Shown here: piece by piece, positions 1 to 12,495 of the stretch
How the letters are laid out: every line of letters starts with the position of its first letter
Position numbering within the stretch: position 1 is the first letter of the stretch
NCBI GenBank assembly: GCA_014904845.1
Contig: MU119217.1
Coordinates: 414,415 to 478,414, forward strand
DNA length: 64,000 nucleotides
From: Acephala macrosclerotiorum
Taxonomy: Eukaryota; Ascomycota; Leotiomycetes; Helotiales; Mollisiaceae
Direction: 5' to 3'
Made by a program: the position numbers and the translations under genes
The notes under the pieces: generated by a model
Seen by the model: only the letters and a program-made list of their open reading frames with translations
What the model was told of the DNA's origin: nothing
Database searches by the model: none

Positions 1-254
1 AGCGCTGAGGATCAATGCTGGTTCATGCATTGGAAGCGTTCTTATATCTTGTACATTTTAGTGCAAAATTTGTCAGATTCCCCAATATGGGCGATGGGAT
101 TTTGCTGTCAGATGTTTAGAGATACCCCGTTTAGCTTACGGGCCGAAGGCAATAACTAGGTGAGAATAGAAAGAAATCAGAAACTACTCAATGTCTCCTG
201 ATCTTCCATACCTTGTCGCTTATTCTTCTATTGGCGCTACCAAGCGGTGGGCCC

Positions 255-1201
255 TCAATTTACTCCTTTCTTCCAATGCGTAATACCTGCATAAGGATCA
301 ACCCATCCCGGCCACCACGAACCAAGACGACATCCGTCTCCAAATCTACAATCAAACCCACAGCCCTCGGGCCCGTCCTGTTTCTCATCCTCCTCTTCCT
401 TCCCCGCCTCATCCTCCTTCCAACGAGCATAATGATCCACCATTCCCTTCCGCCCCGCTCCCTTCTCCATCGCGAGGCTGAAAATCAGAGACTTAATATC
501 ATACGTATGGTTTTGTTCCCCAAGATCTCGCCCCAGTATCATAATGTACGAGTTAAGATATTATGTCCAAACCCTTTAAACCTTGCACTGACTTGTTCTG
601 CCTTGGCCAAATCGGACCTCCGGTAACGCATACAGAGAGCTTTCATCCATTCTCGGCATTGGATCCTTGTCCGTATCTACTGCGGTACTTTCAAGGCGAG
701 TCTTTTGCTAGGAGTTTTTGAAGATAGTGAGGATGATGTTTGGTTTCTTGGAGTTACGATTCGCCGAGGCTGGAGGGTATAAGAGCTGACCTTCCCAGTC
801 TTCTTTGCAATACTCGCAGATGTGCTTCTCGTGTAGGGGGGGATGCACGTAGTGAGAATCTCACGTTCATGACTTGTTCGAATTCATTTAGAGAGATTTC
901 GAGTATCGTATACGTGGGCGAACGAGAGGAAGGGATTTCAAGGTACGAGGAAATCAAGGGCCCAGCTTCATCTTAGATGAAAACAGATTCAAGCTACTCT
1001 AGTCCTCGTGGTTAAGCTGAGAACCCGGTCTGTAGGGCTCGGAATGTCTACATAGGAGCAGTTCTCGCTAACCTTCATGCCAGCGAGGAGTTTTCCTAGT
1101 ACACCAACATCACCACTCCCATCACTAATGCACACCACTTCCATCTCAAAAGGAGAGTCAATAAATTCCTCCCCTTTTTGTTTCGAGTTCTCGCGAAACA
1201 T
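255..1201 (-). CDS. possible hypothetical gene, structure unresolved
   Basis: Three minus-strand frames at about 989-1201, 754-957 and 255-542 read like ordinary protein. The last has a charged stretch with Lys/Glu/Asp runs followed by a Trp-rich tail (motif WWPGWVDPYAG). They may be exons of one gene ending near 255, but I could not place convincing splice sites or a start codon, and I recognise no family. A plus-strand frame at 213-626 covers the same DNA and looks like its shadow. This could equally be a decayed gene. Confidence 0.25.
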
Positions 1202-1233
1202 CGAATAATTTAAACTATTTTAACAAAACCACA

Positions 1234-1566
1234 ATGGCCTTCAGATTCAAATTCCCCAAGATGAGCCTCAAAACAGCAAAAAAGTACTTTCTGACCTTAT
1301 GCTACTGGGGTGTCAGCCTTTTCCTACTGCTCTACATAATCACTAGCTTTATCTATAGTATCTATACTTCTCTCAATCCAATACCTGCAGCGAAATTCAG
1401 CAGCAATCTTGGCCTCCCATACTTCTTCATGGAAACGGCAATTGGGCAGATTGGATGTGCTTCACAATGGGCATCGGCTTCAAATGGGGTTTGGAATTAC
1501 ACGATGGGCATCGTTTGGTCCAGCCGGCGCTCGATGTTATTGCTGCAGAGGAGTCGACGGTGCTGA
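1234..1566 (+). CDS. hypothetical small membrane protein, possibly broken
   Basis: An ATG at 1234 opens a 110-codon frame with a basic N-terminus and a clear hydrophobic segment at about residues 17-40, which could be a signal anchor. From about 1430 another frame (through 1455-1649, ending near 1649) reads more naturally. Either an unseen intron or a frameshift joins the two. No family is recognised. It lies tail to tail with DOP1, whose stop is at 1763. Confidence 0.3.
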   Translation: MAFRFKFPKMSLKTAKKYFLTLCYWGVSLFLLLYIITSFIYSIYTSLNPIPAAKFSSNLGLPYFFMETAIGQIGCASQWASASNGVWNYTMGIVWSSRRSMLLLQRSRRC

Positions 1567-1762
1567 AGGTTACGAGGGGAGAGGATAGAATATGTCTGGA
1601 AAAATTGCTGTTCTTGGCCGAGAAGAAGGAACACGGCGACATTGTTTGAAACAAATGGGGCGATTGGCAATGAGACTAGGACACGCAAGGTCATGCATGA
1701 AGATATCTTGGAATTTTGAATATAAATTCTCGAGAGCAGTTCTTTTATCACACCTACTACAA

Positions 1763-4700
1763 TTACAACGCCTTCACAATGCTCCTCTCATCAAACAAAT
1801 CTTTCAGCAGGCTAGCCCTACAAGCCTCCCAGTCGGGAGTACTCATTGAGTACGTGCTCTCAAACGCGAAAATGCTCAACTGGCTGAAGAAAGGTCGCAA
1901 TACCTTCGCCACTAGCTCATCTTTTCTTTCCAAGTTCAATCCTTCTTCGCTGATTCCACCAGGTCCTATCAGTGGTCTGCGCATAGAGCTGCTCGCTGCT
2001 GGCAATCCCGAAAATTCGGTATGAATTGCTGAGGATATGGCGGTAGAGCCGAGCTCCTCTGACAGCTCGTCAATTAAGGCAACGGGTGGGAATTGAGGCG
2101 GTCGGTAGACTGCGTCGATAGTGTCGGAGATGAAGAGCCATTCGTGTAATTGGAAGTCGTCGGGAGCGATGCATAGAAGTGTGTCGAGTAGCTTGCACGC
2201 TTGAAGAATCGCGTGGTTATTGTAAGTTTCGGAGGCCGCGCTGTGATCAGGAGCCACGACCGTGGATATGACCGTATTCAACTCGGCGTTGACAATCGGC
2301 CAGAGAGTCGCAAGGTGAATAGCCGAAGTTTTGAGAGCCAGTGCCCTCAGAAGAAGGTAGATATCTGCTCTCGTCATAGATGATGGCGACGAGGTGGTAG
2401 TAGCTGGAAGAAGTTCGACGATCTTTTCTTGTATTGCTGGTAGATCTGTGACAAAGTTGTCGTCTACCGTGGCAAGTATTAGTGTCGCAATGCGGCGAAG
2501 ATTGAGCTGTGCCTTTCTATCTGCTTCAAGTCTTGCTGATGTAGCACCTACGCCGAAGACTATGCCTGCTGTGGTGGGAGCCACCAAACGGGACAGGAGT
2601 TCAGGCATTCGCTCTTTATCGCTCAAGGCCCACTGCCTTATTAGAGGGAGCCAGTCGCTCTCGACGAGCGACACTGAATTTGCAAAGAACCTGGTATCAT
2701 TGAAAGCATCGCCCAAGTCCTTCTTCCACGACCTTTGAGTATTTGGTAACCTAGCTAGCTGGTAAAGAAGTGCCAATGTACTCTGAGAAACATTGTCTGG
2801 AAAAGTCTTGGATTTGAAGGTTGGAACAATAACGCTTGTTGATATTGTGTTCGCTGCAGTGAGAATACGATCGGGTTCAAGCAGAATCTTGGGAAGATTC
2901 GGTGCGATGGAGGCCAAGATACCAACAACGTCATCTGTTCTGGACTGGCTCGACTTGTCGTCGTTATCTGCGGCCTCTGAGAAACCCATTGGTCTTGTCG
3001 TGAATATTGCCGTCAGGAGTCGAAGGAACAAGTCCTATTCAATTAGCTGAAATCATTTTTGCAACGGAGGATGACTTACACCAAGCTCTCTTCTCATCTT
3101 ACGCTGCTCACCAAAGTTCGTATTGTCGACCTTCTCACCCAGGATTGCCGCGAATTCTAGGAGGCTTGGTAAAGTCTGTCGATGAGGGAATGGGTTGGCC
3201 AACAGATCCTTGAGGAACGTCATGCAATCCGTCCAGATCTCGTCCATGGCATCATCTTCCAAGGACCGAGCATACTCCACCAAGAACACGACAAGGTCAG
3301 TATCGTTTAATGACGACGTCAAAGTTGACTTTCGTGACGGTTCTAGTGCAGTGGGGTTTGTGCGACTATAGATAGCGTTGAAGATGGCAGGAATTGTATG
3401 CTTAGGTCTTGAGCCATCAAGCACATGGAGGAGGTTGAAAACAATCGACGACCTGGGCTGGTTAGTAGACTTTGATGATTTCTTCCAGATCTCAACTACA
3501 CTTTCCAAACATTCAAGAGCCTCCACAACGAACAGGTGTTCTAGTAGGCGACGAGCACGATTCCTCATGCGCAGCGAAGTATAGTTGAACGATGCAGCAG
3601 ACTCTGTGTCTTGAAACGAACTCTCCTTACCGCCCCAAGACCAGATCAAGAAGCATATCCGAACTGCATCCTGAAATGTCAGGAGGACCGTCAGCCGGTT
3701 GTTGGCAGTAGCACTTCTTGATTGAGGAGTCTCAGAAGTGAAGACATTGGACACCATGTTTCCGAAGAACCCTTGAGGCTGGTCTGGGCTCTTGACCACT
3801 GGTGCTTTTGCTTCGTCTTGTAACAGACGGGAATGTCCGCTGGCTAAAACGTGTTCGAGACCATTTAGGAGAGAGATAAGAGTTGACTCTGGAGCTGTAG
3901 ATCCGTGGGCAGCGGCTCCAGACTCCCTGAATGTCATTTGAAGATCATCGAAAGTATTGCCGACCTGCGAACAAAACGTTTCCACCAAAGGTATGAGGAT
4001 TTGAAAAATTGTGTCGGAATACAATGGCAAGCATTCCACAAGGAAGCTCACCCAGCTGTCTAGAACGGGTCGACTGCTTAGAGCACCGAAGCCAGCCTGA
4101 AGGCATTTCACAAGGGACGTAGGCGGAGGGAGAGGAGCAGAGTTATTATGACGCTCAGTCGTCAGAGAGAGCCGGGACACTTGCAATGAATCCGATATCA
4201 TCGAATGCTTCATTTCCACAGTTGGCGAGGCAGGGGCTGGCGCTGGTTTGGCTGCATCCCTGATCTTTAATGTATCAAAGACCACATCTAAGAGCAGAAC
4301 TTGGATGAAGGGATCTGGGCCATTCAGCGACTTGGTCAGTCTATCGATGAAGACATGTTCCAGTTGAAGGTCCGCAAGTGGCAACGCATGTGGGCTAAGC
4401 AGTATCTGGTGGAGGGTCGTCAAGGCAATCCGGTGGAATTGACTGACCCGCAATTCTGAGCCTGCATTTGCCGGATCTTGACTACCGCAGATGATTCTCA
4501 AGCAAACGTGTAGGAAGAACTCGAGAAGCGTGATGTCTCCTTCCTTGCCAGCTGGAGTCGTTAGCAAGTCTCGTCAAGTGGACAAAAACAAAACACTTAC
4601 TTATGTGGTAAAGCGCCTTTTGGCTGCTGTTAATCGAGACATTATTTCTTGCTAGAACCGCCCACATGCTATCTGAAGACCATCGCAATATGTTCGACAG

Positions 4701-7644
4701 TGACTTGAGGTAGTAAACGCATTGATCAAGGTCATCATCAGTCGTGTAGGTTGGTGCATCCCTGCCCAGAACATCTTTCCCTTCTTCAGGTGCCGACTGA
4801 AGAAAGCCAAAGGCTGAAAACTTCACCACGAATAGGTGAAAGAGCCTAGGACAATATGAGTAAAAGTTCCGCGTGGCAAAGGCAATACGTACTTGTCAAT
4901 CCCTACGAGATTCTGCAACCAAGTTCTCACCGTCATGAATAGCTGCGTACGCTCATCTAGGAGAGCGTCCAACAGTAGGAATAACGGCCGCGCAAGCATT
5001 ACCTCAAAGCTGCCAAGCCCAGATAGCTTGGTTGCAGTTTTCGTTTCTGTTATGGATGTTCGAGATGCCCTACGGTCTGCATGGGCAACGATATCTTGTA
5101 AAGTGTGGGTCCATAGAATGCTGAAGCTTCTGCCCGCGTCCGCGTCTCGGAGAGCATATGTCCCGTTCAGGTCCTTCTCGACCATCGTGAAACAGATAGC
5201 AGCCTCAACCTCGCGATTGGAAGGCGGGAGTGCTGTCTGCAGCTGCCAGAGACATCTGACGGCCTCGACGTGGTATTTTGGTTGCGAGGCTGATAGATAT
5301 GACCAGGCGTGACGAACCAGCGGGTCTACTAAGCTTGACAATTCGCCGGCCGATATGTAGTAAGTTGAGTATAAGGTAGTAGCGAGAGACATGATCGATG
5401 TGAGGGCTAGAAATGGTATCTGAGATGGTAAAGACAATCTATTTTGCATAGATGAAAGGAGTTTGGGCACATCTAAGCTGCTAACCTTAGGTACCTTTGC
5501 TAGCATCATTACCAATAGCTTGCTATTGATTCCAGCATCAGCACTTGATACTGAAACAGATAAGCTTTGGCATGTAATGATACCAGCTTGGCATAACAGG
5601 AGTTCGCTCAAATCGCCGAAGGCGTATGGTGGTGAGACTGCGTCCAAGTTGCCCTGGTCTTGAATATAGAACGTCTTGATCCTTTCCAAAATTTCAAGGT
5701 TAGGCGGCGTGTGACTTCTATCTCCGTTTTGTGCTGTGGCAGTGGACTGGCTTGTGGATGGACGAGTGTGAAAAGCTCTCTCCGGGATGAGCTCTATCAA
5801 ATCCATGGCTGTGCTTAAAGCAAGCTTAGACACATCTTTAAGTGTCCGCGACTCGTCACTTCTTCCGACCTCTTTCTCTTCAGCATCTTGGAGTAATGTT
5901 AGGATCGCCAGGGTCGTTAGTGGCGCATGAATCAACAACATTTCTTCCTCCCGCACATTGAAATGCGTAATGATGAAGTTTACAAGCAAAAGCTTGTTGA
6001 TCCTGTCACTCGTAGAAAATTTGACCCTGCCGACCGCTTCTACGACAAGGCTGACGATCTCACCCCAAATAAGTCCGCTCTCAACACCATCAAAGAAGAC
6101 ACTGGCACTCCTAAGGACTTCAGAAAAATCAGTCTTTGTGGTTGCTTGGTCTCTATATCTGCGGACACTGTTGACAATGGGTAAAAAGATGTCTGGCACA
6201 ACCAGGCCACCAATTTCCCATCTATCCATCAGTGAGAGACATATTCGGAAGGGTCGAGCCCGCTCAACGGGATTGATGGAGTCGCGGTTGATCATCTTCA
6301 GTAGGGCGCGCGTTAATGGCCGTAGCCCATATTGCTCAAAATAGCGAGTTCTTGACGAAGACGAAGTTTCAAGAGGATCTTCTGAGACAGTGGTTGGGGA
6401 TTCGGGACCAGCTTCATGTTCATTCGCGACGGGTTCAGGTCCCAATAACCAGGTCCACAGACGCCTGTTCAGACTCATTTCTCTGCGGGAAACAACTCCT
6501 ACCGCTGATGTTATGAGAAGTTCCAGATCTTCAGGCTTCACTTTCTTCTGTAGAACGTCCGAATGCAGTGGCAGATGAGTGACAAGAAGATCTAGGAATC
6601 CACGTTGGATCAAAAGCTGTTCATCTCCCAGACCTGCAGCAAAACATCTTAGCAAGAGACCTGGCTCAGGCGAAGTCACCATTTCTGTCAGGCGAGCAGA
6701 ACTTCCCTCAATGTCTTCCTTTTCCGAACCATTGGACGAGTGGACGGCTGCATCGAGTGAAAAGTGCTGACCAAGCTTTGGGAGGCTTCTGACGAGGTAG
6801 GCCAATGCACCTAGTCGGCGTCCATTACTTGTGATAGCCGCGAGAAAGAAACATTGCCAGAAGTATTCGTCTCCACTGCTATGATTCTCTCCAAGATCCT
6901 CAGAATTGGGTGAGCGAAGCGACCTCTTGAAACCATCGAGAAGTTTCAACGTGCGTTCAAACTCCTCACTTGTTTCCTCTTCCAATCCAGGCAGTAGAGC
7001 TAGTATGATTGCCTTCAATGCGGGACGAAGTGAGCGAGGGTCCAGTTCAAGCATGTACTTCTCCATCAAATCCAAGAAGGGTCCTCGTACAGATAGGGAC
7101 GCGAATGACAGTGTAGATGAAAGTCCTGGCAGATACAGGGGGAGGTCTCTTGAAAGTGCATCTTTGCCTATCATTGAGAATATATAGGCGTAGACTTCGA
7201 GAGCTTTTTGGTGTACACCAGAAGGGAGTGAGGGGTTTAAGCACTGTGCTAATCGTTTCGCGACAATCGATTTCGATGGAACAGCAGTTATCGTGGTGGG
7301 ATGGGCTTGTAATGACTGAATTGTATTAGAACTGAGAGTTGAAATATACACAACTTTCCCTACCTTCAATAGTCTCCCTAAAAAAGAAATATAGTCCGCC
7401 CATTCCTGCAATGCTGTGTCAAAGAGCGACAATGATCTTTCGACTCCGGAGGCATAACGACGATAGACTTTGTCTTTGCTTGGTGGATCATCTGCCTTAT
7501 ATCAGTTCCCTATGCGAATGACTGAAGGAGTACTGAGTAGGGCCAAATATACGCACCAGAGCCTTGTTGGTTTCTCCATTTTTTAGGGATTGGCGAAGCT
7601 CTTCCAGAGCTCGAAGGTGACTCTCGACCAGCCTCAAGGGCCAT
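1763..7644 (-). CDS. DOP1: Dopey family protein Dop1
   Basis: This is a large cytosolic scaffold that works with Mon2 in Golgi/endosome traffic; the Aspergillus homologue DopA affects morphogenesis. The hand-built model has five exons: 7557-7644, 4893-7491, 4601-4845, 3080-4552 (3080-4551 after frame check) and 1763-3034, giving 1891 aa. The Dopey N-terminal domain starts right after the first intron, with YRRYASGVE and then LFDTALQEWADYISFLGRLL. The rest is helical and leucine-rich, as in the family. The start at 7644 was chosen because it is the only ATG that splices in frame to the conserved block. The four introns are 47-65 nt with GT-AG ends. The identification rests on the N-terminal domain and full-length architecture. 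It is head to head with MON1. Confidence 0.93.
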
Positions 7645-7885
7645 GGTATTGCGTTGAGCGAATGGATGGTCTTGGGATTATTTGCATCTTCCAAGTATTT
7701 TGGTAGCTTGTCTCATAGTCATGTTCGACTGAGAAGACAAGGCTGACCGCGTGGCCTCTTCGATGTCCTCAAGGCTGCCAGCTACGGCAAGTCCCGAGCG
7801 AACCCCTGTCAAGGCGATGCGCCTCGATTATGACCCTGCGAATCCATGACGTCCAGTGGACTTTCACGACCACCAATGGGAACTT
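7645..7885. promoter_or_regulatory. shared DOP1/MON1 divergent promoter with MON1 upstream ORFs
   Basis: Only 241 bp separate the two start codons. On the plus strand a short ORF (7817-7849, 11 codons with stop) lies in the MON1 leader. A second ATG at 7846 opens a 26-codon frame that ends near 7923, past the MON1 ATG. No TATA box stands out. Confidence 0.45.
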
Positions 7886-10030
7886 ATGGGACTTCCAGAC
7901 GTGTCTTCACCGTCTGCCAATGATCAACGACAACCATATGTACAGAGCGACACAGAGACGGCGGTGCAGGGTGCCCCGAGACATGGAGTCAGCGATGCGA
8001 TGACCCTCGCCAGCGACAATGGCGCTCAAGAGCGCAGAGAGGACATAAAGGAGGAATCAGGTTCTGCAGCTGAGGGAGATCAAGATACAGGTGAAAAAGA
8101 GGAAGAGCGGCCACCACTACCTCCCAGACCGTCTCTACTGAAGACTGGAGAAAAGCCGGGGTCAGCGCTTTCAACTATAGCCAAGCCTACGACAGCACTC
8201 TCTTCAGTGGATATACACACATTGTCTTTCCCAGATGGTACCAGAGGGACTTTCTCGGCTCCTGCAAGTCGAGCAGTATCACAGACTGTGTCTTTCTCGG
8301 AAACATCAGGAGGGCAGAGCACACCGAGCAGGAAGGCTAGTCGAGCTGGAAGTTTCGACGATGCGGCCAGTCTTATGAGCTATGCCCCAACATTGAAGGC
8401 GAGCGGAGATCTTATGAGTCTGTTGGACGATGGCCTTAATTCCAAGAGCCCGGCATGGAAGCTACTGAGCTCACAAGCCGAGTCCGTCAACCCATTTGAG
8501 AACATAGAGTTTGAGGACACATGTTTGAGCAACTTTGACCACGAATTCGATGATATCGCAGCATTGGACAGCAAGAGCGGCAATGAAGGTTAGAGTTCCC
8601 CGGTATTTGTCTGGACTTTCAACCTAACAAGCTAATAGAGGAGGTTCTTGGTCAGTGGAAGTCAAAGCTCAAGCACTATCTCATTCTATCTTCGGCGGGC
8701 AAGCCAATATACAGCAGACACGGGGATCAGAATCTGATTAATGGCTACATCGGTATCATACAGACGATCGTATCTTTCTTCCAAGGCGCGAAAGATCCAT
8801 TGATGGGTTTTACAGCAGGGAGCACAAGATTCGTGGTATCTACGGATGGTCCTCTGTATTTTGTGGCTATAAGCAAGCTTGGAGAAAGTGATGCTCAGCT
8901 ACGATCTCAACTGGAGGCCCTGTACACGCAGATTCTCTCCACCTTGACATTACCAACATTGACCCACTTTTTCACGAACAGACCTAACACGGATCTGAGG
9001 CGACCTCTAGAAGGCACAGAGACATTGCTTTCATCACTTGCAGATACCTTCACTAAAGGTTCTCCATCAGCTCTACTGTCAGCTCTCGAGTGTTTGAAGA
9101 TCCGAAAGTCCCAACGACACACGATCAATAATACATTATTAAAAACGCGCACAGAGAATCTCTTGTATGGCTTGATTGTGGCTGGTGGACGACTCGTCAG
9201 TGTCGTGAGACCCAAGCGACATTCCTTACACCCAAGCGACCTTCAGTTGATTTTCAATATGCTTTTTGAAGCTAGCAGTGTCAAAGCTGGTGGTGGGGAG
9301 AACTGGATACCCGTCTGCCTTCCAGGCTTCAACAACAGAGGCTACTTGTACTTGTACGTGAGCTTCTTAAGCGCCTTCGAAGATGGCACAAGTGCGGAAG
9401 AGCGACCTTCCACAGCCAACAGCAGCAGTCGAGAAGACGAAATTGCTATTCTCCTCATCAGTGCAGACAAGGAGAGCTTCTTCGAACTCAAGCGGATGCG
9501 AGACGATGTTGTGGCCCAATTGGAAAAGAACGGCAGTATGGAAATCATCAAAGCCGCTGTTCGCAAGGGGCGTCCAAGCACAACAGACATTGTGCCTGGC
9601 ACTCAACTCAGGCACTTTCTGTATAAATCACGTGCGAATGTTCAGTTTACCATGCCGTCATTCTCTCCAGACTTCAGCAGTCTCCTAGCTCGAAGAAGGT
9701 ATGTTCGTTGATCTCATTATTGACATTATTGTCCTTTCCAAACTCTACATATTATTATAAGGCCCACACTAACAACGAATGAACAGGCTCATGACGTTAT
9801 ACCATAACTTACACGCATCCACCCACGCCAAGCATTCCCATCTCAAAGTCCTCCATTGCGTCAGCAAAGACAGCATTTCCCTCGCCTGGACAACACCCCT
9901 CTTCGAATTCTACTGCGTCGCCGGTCCAAACGCATCTCGTGCCGCGCTCGCCCAAGGAGCAAATAAGGTGATCCAGTGGGTGAAGCGTGAGGAAGAGAGG
10001 GTTTTCATTATTGGCGGTGCTGTGTTTTAA
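7886..10030 (+). CDS. MON1: vacuolar fusion protein Mon1
   Basis: Mon1 pairs with Ccz1 as the exchange factor that activates Ypt7/Rab7 on late endosomes, driving fusion with the vacuole and autophagy. Three exons (7886-8588, 8639-9698, 9787-10030) give 668 aa. Residues 1-230 are acidic and disordered with a Pro-rich patch (PPLPPRP). The conserved core begins at exon 2 with [20 protein letters not shown], and the family block [17 protein letters not shown] follows near residue 480. The start at 7886 is the first ATG after an in-frame TGA at 7847; a nearby GTG at 7856 is less likely. The stop overlaps that of a minus-strand frame. Confidence 0.93.
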
Positions 10031-10790
10031 TCTCGGCTCCAGAAAATAGGCATGCAACGCCCTTGAGGGGTGGCAGGAACTGACGGAGGAATAACTGACG
10101 AGTAGCCTTTGAGTTCATTGGCCATAAACTCGTCCTGAGCGCGCTGCTCGCCTTTGAGCCGTCGACTGTATCAGCAAATTTCAGTAACATGGTCACTGGC
10201 TACCAGCATAGAGAAATGAAAACATAATATTGGAAGGTTGCAAGCTCCCAATGAGATGAGGGGACTTGGAAATTTCCACTTGCCGAGTGGCTTTTCAACA
10301 ATATTGTCTTTGGCCTAGTAAACTATAACTATTCGCTTGCTACTTACTGTTCTGGGGATTTGGCTTAATTGTGTTTTTCTTTCGTCGTGTTCATGCGATA
10401 TAGTACGAATTAAACAGACCTCAAACCTAGAGGATTCAACGAAGGTAGGGAAGACCTTATGATGCAGAACGACTCACGTCTCCCAATACACATCCTGTCC
10501 TTGGATCAGCCTTAATAGTCTCTGGAGACTCCACCGCAACACTAGCAGGGCTCTGAACGTCGTCCAGCTCAGGTCGAACAGTACCGCTAGATCGGCGGAA
10601 CGTGGTACGAAAAAATTCCACCCCTCGTCTGAGCTGATGAGATGGACGTCTTGGTCGCGCTTCCTGCCTTTGGGTGTCTCTGGGGAGTTGCAGGTGGTCT
10701 CTCGAAGATAACCGCCGTACTCGTTCTGATGATACTAGCAAGCGATTCTCGAGACGGCAAGGAATTCAAGATTGTTGGTGAGCAGGCCAT
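10027..10790 (-). CDS. hypothetical protein, splice structure unresolved
   Basis: Minus-strand frames suggest a small gene. A middle exon at about 10480-10660 contains [14 protein letters not shown] and ends at a good GTGAGT donor. A C-terminal exon starts after a CAG near 10160 and ends at a TAA at 10027-10029, with the tail [17 protein letters not shown]. The phases of these two parts do not match directly, so a short exon is missing from my model or one boundary is wrong. The start at 10790 (reading [13 protein letters not shown]) is a guess. No family is recognised. Confidence 0.35.
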
Positions 10791-11110
10791 AGGTAGAAGG
10801 GCAGCAAGCGATGTCTCGTGCGCGAGAGTCACTATAGTGTTCCGTCCTAGTTGACATCGTTGGTGCGAGGTGAGGCGCGAATGGGCTTGGCTTTAGATCT
10901 GAGAAAATTTATTAGTTCGAGGACTCTGAGAAGTGGTGAGAGAAGCCAAATCAGGGCGTGCGGGCATCAATGTCCTTTGAGAGTCTTTCAGCCCGAAGCA
11001 TCAGGTAACGTGCAATTTCGACGAGAGTCGACGTTGAATCTGTTAGGTCCCTTTATGCAATATGCTCGTTCAATTTTCAACTTGAGCACAACGGTGGGAA
11101 GTGATTCTGC
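10791..11110. other. intergenic, nothing recognised
   Basis: The spacer between the unresolved gene and the transposon end. A plus-strand frame at 10851-11177 runs into the transposon and shows no protein-like features. Confidence 0.5.
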
Positions 11111-12495
11111 TACAGTACTAAGCTATATATGTTCCCGTGATTTTTTTTTTTTACCCCGCACCCTACATTTATTATAAATCTTTAAGCTCACATAACTTTG
11201 CCAATTCTTGTTCAAATTAAGATCTGATTAAAGCTATTAATGCGCCTGATTGTCCTCTTTCTAATGATACAAAAATCCCGCAAAAATGTTCAAATTTGAG
11301 CTCAATATTTAGTATGCCACCCCTTTGCCGCGATAACGGCTTCTATTCGATCACTTATGCTTGCACCCAATTTATCGAACAATTCTTGGTCTAATGTATC
11401 TTAAGCGGCTTGAAGACATGATTCCAATCGTTGTCGCGCATGTTCTGACTCAGACTTATCTGCTGCAACCTTAAAAAACATCTTATAACATCTTGTTTTC
11501 AAGTGCCACCAAATATGCGCGATTGGGTTCAAATCCGGAGAGTAGGGGGGCCAGTCCATAAGCTGTGCAATGCCGTGGTTGGCGAACCAGTCCTTGACTT
11601 TCTTTGCACAATAAATAGAAGCATTATCTTGCATAAATACATAGCCTGGATCGAGTGTGCTATGAATTGGAGCAAGTTCTGCATCCAAAACCTCGAGGTA
11701 AGAGTTGGTAGAGTACCTATGCTTCATACTCTCAAAATCTCGATCCATAATATAAAGGTTAGACCGCCCGAGGTCCTAAAAGCACTTCTAGACTATAACC
11801 TTCATATTTTTATTCGTTCTATAAGTTTGGACCATATCTAGTTGCCATTTCCGGGTCGAAGTCCGCAAACACCATTTAGCTCTTTTACCCCGCCCTCGCT
11901 CACAAGAACACTCATTACTCCACATATGCATCTCCCATTCTTCTGCATTCAAGTGCCGATGCGCAAGGCACTAAGCAAGTCGCTTATTGGCGTTCTTTTT
12001 GGTAAGAAATAGTCGCCGTTTGGCCTTCCGATTCTTGATGCTATGTGCTTTCAAGATCCTTTTCACTGTTCCCTTCTTAAATGTGACTGCACATGCCTTA
12101 ATGACCTCTGTATATGTGTCTTTCGGGAATTTCCGAACATGCCGTAATACAAAACGTTCTTCAGCCGGAGAATAAGACTTTGGCCTGCCGGGTTTAGGTA
12201 TAGAGTGACCGTCGTTGCGTAGTTCTTCTTTTTCGATAGTGTCTGCGATCGTGGAATATGGGTAAGAATAGAAGCGCTGGATTGTAGCTTTATTTGCGCC
12301 GCCATCGTGCATGCCAATAATACGGCCTCTTTCGAATTCAGAGTGGCCCCTTACGAGGGGTATTGCCATCAATTGGCCCGAGAGGAGTGCGTTGAGGTGG
12401 CATTTTTGGATGTTTATGTAGAAGGAATGGAACGCGAACGCGTAAAAACGCGCTTTTAAGGTTAAAATCACGGGAATATAAGCGAGGTGACTGTA
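11111..12495 (-). mobile_element. Tc1/mariner-type transposon, inactive
   Basis: The element is about 1.38 kb. The two ends are imperfect inverted repeats: reading inward, both begin TACAGT and share TTCCCGTGATTTT some 20 nt further in (left end near 11131, right end near 12463). TA sits at both outer edges, as expected for Tc1/mariner target-site duplication. A single minus-strand transposase relic fills the inside. The divergence between the two ends and the broken transposase indicate an old copy. Confidence 0.85.
11302..12403 (-). pseudogene. Tc1-like transposase, multiply disrupted
   Basis: Family landmarks are clear: an N-terminal helix-turn-helix region (GRIIGMHDGGANKATIQRFY), WSNE near the first catalytic site, VFMQDNASI at the second Asp, and WPPYSPDLNPIAHIWWHLK at the third. 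Breaks seen directly are a frameshift near 12345, in-frame TAG codons at 11788-11790 and 11776-11778, and a TAA at 11401-11403. The stops fall where the family usually has Trp, as expected from G-to-A changes. The first catalytic Asp appears as Asn and the third catalytic Glu as Ala. No functional product is expected. Confidence 0.88.
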
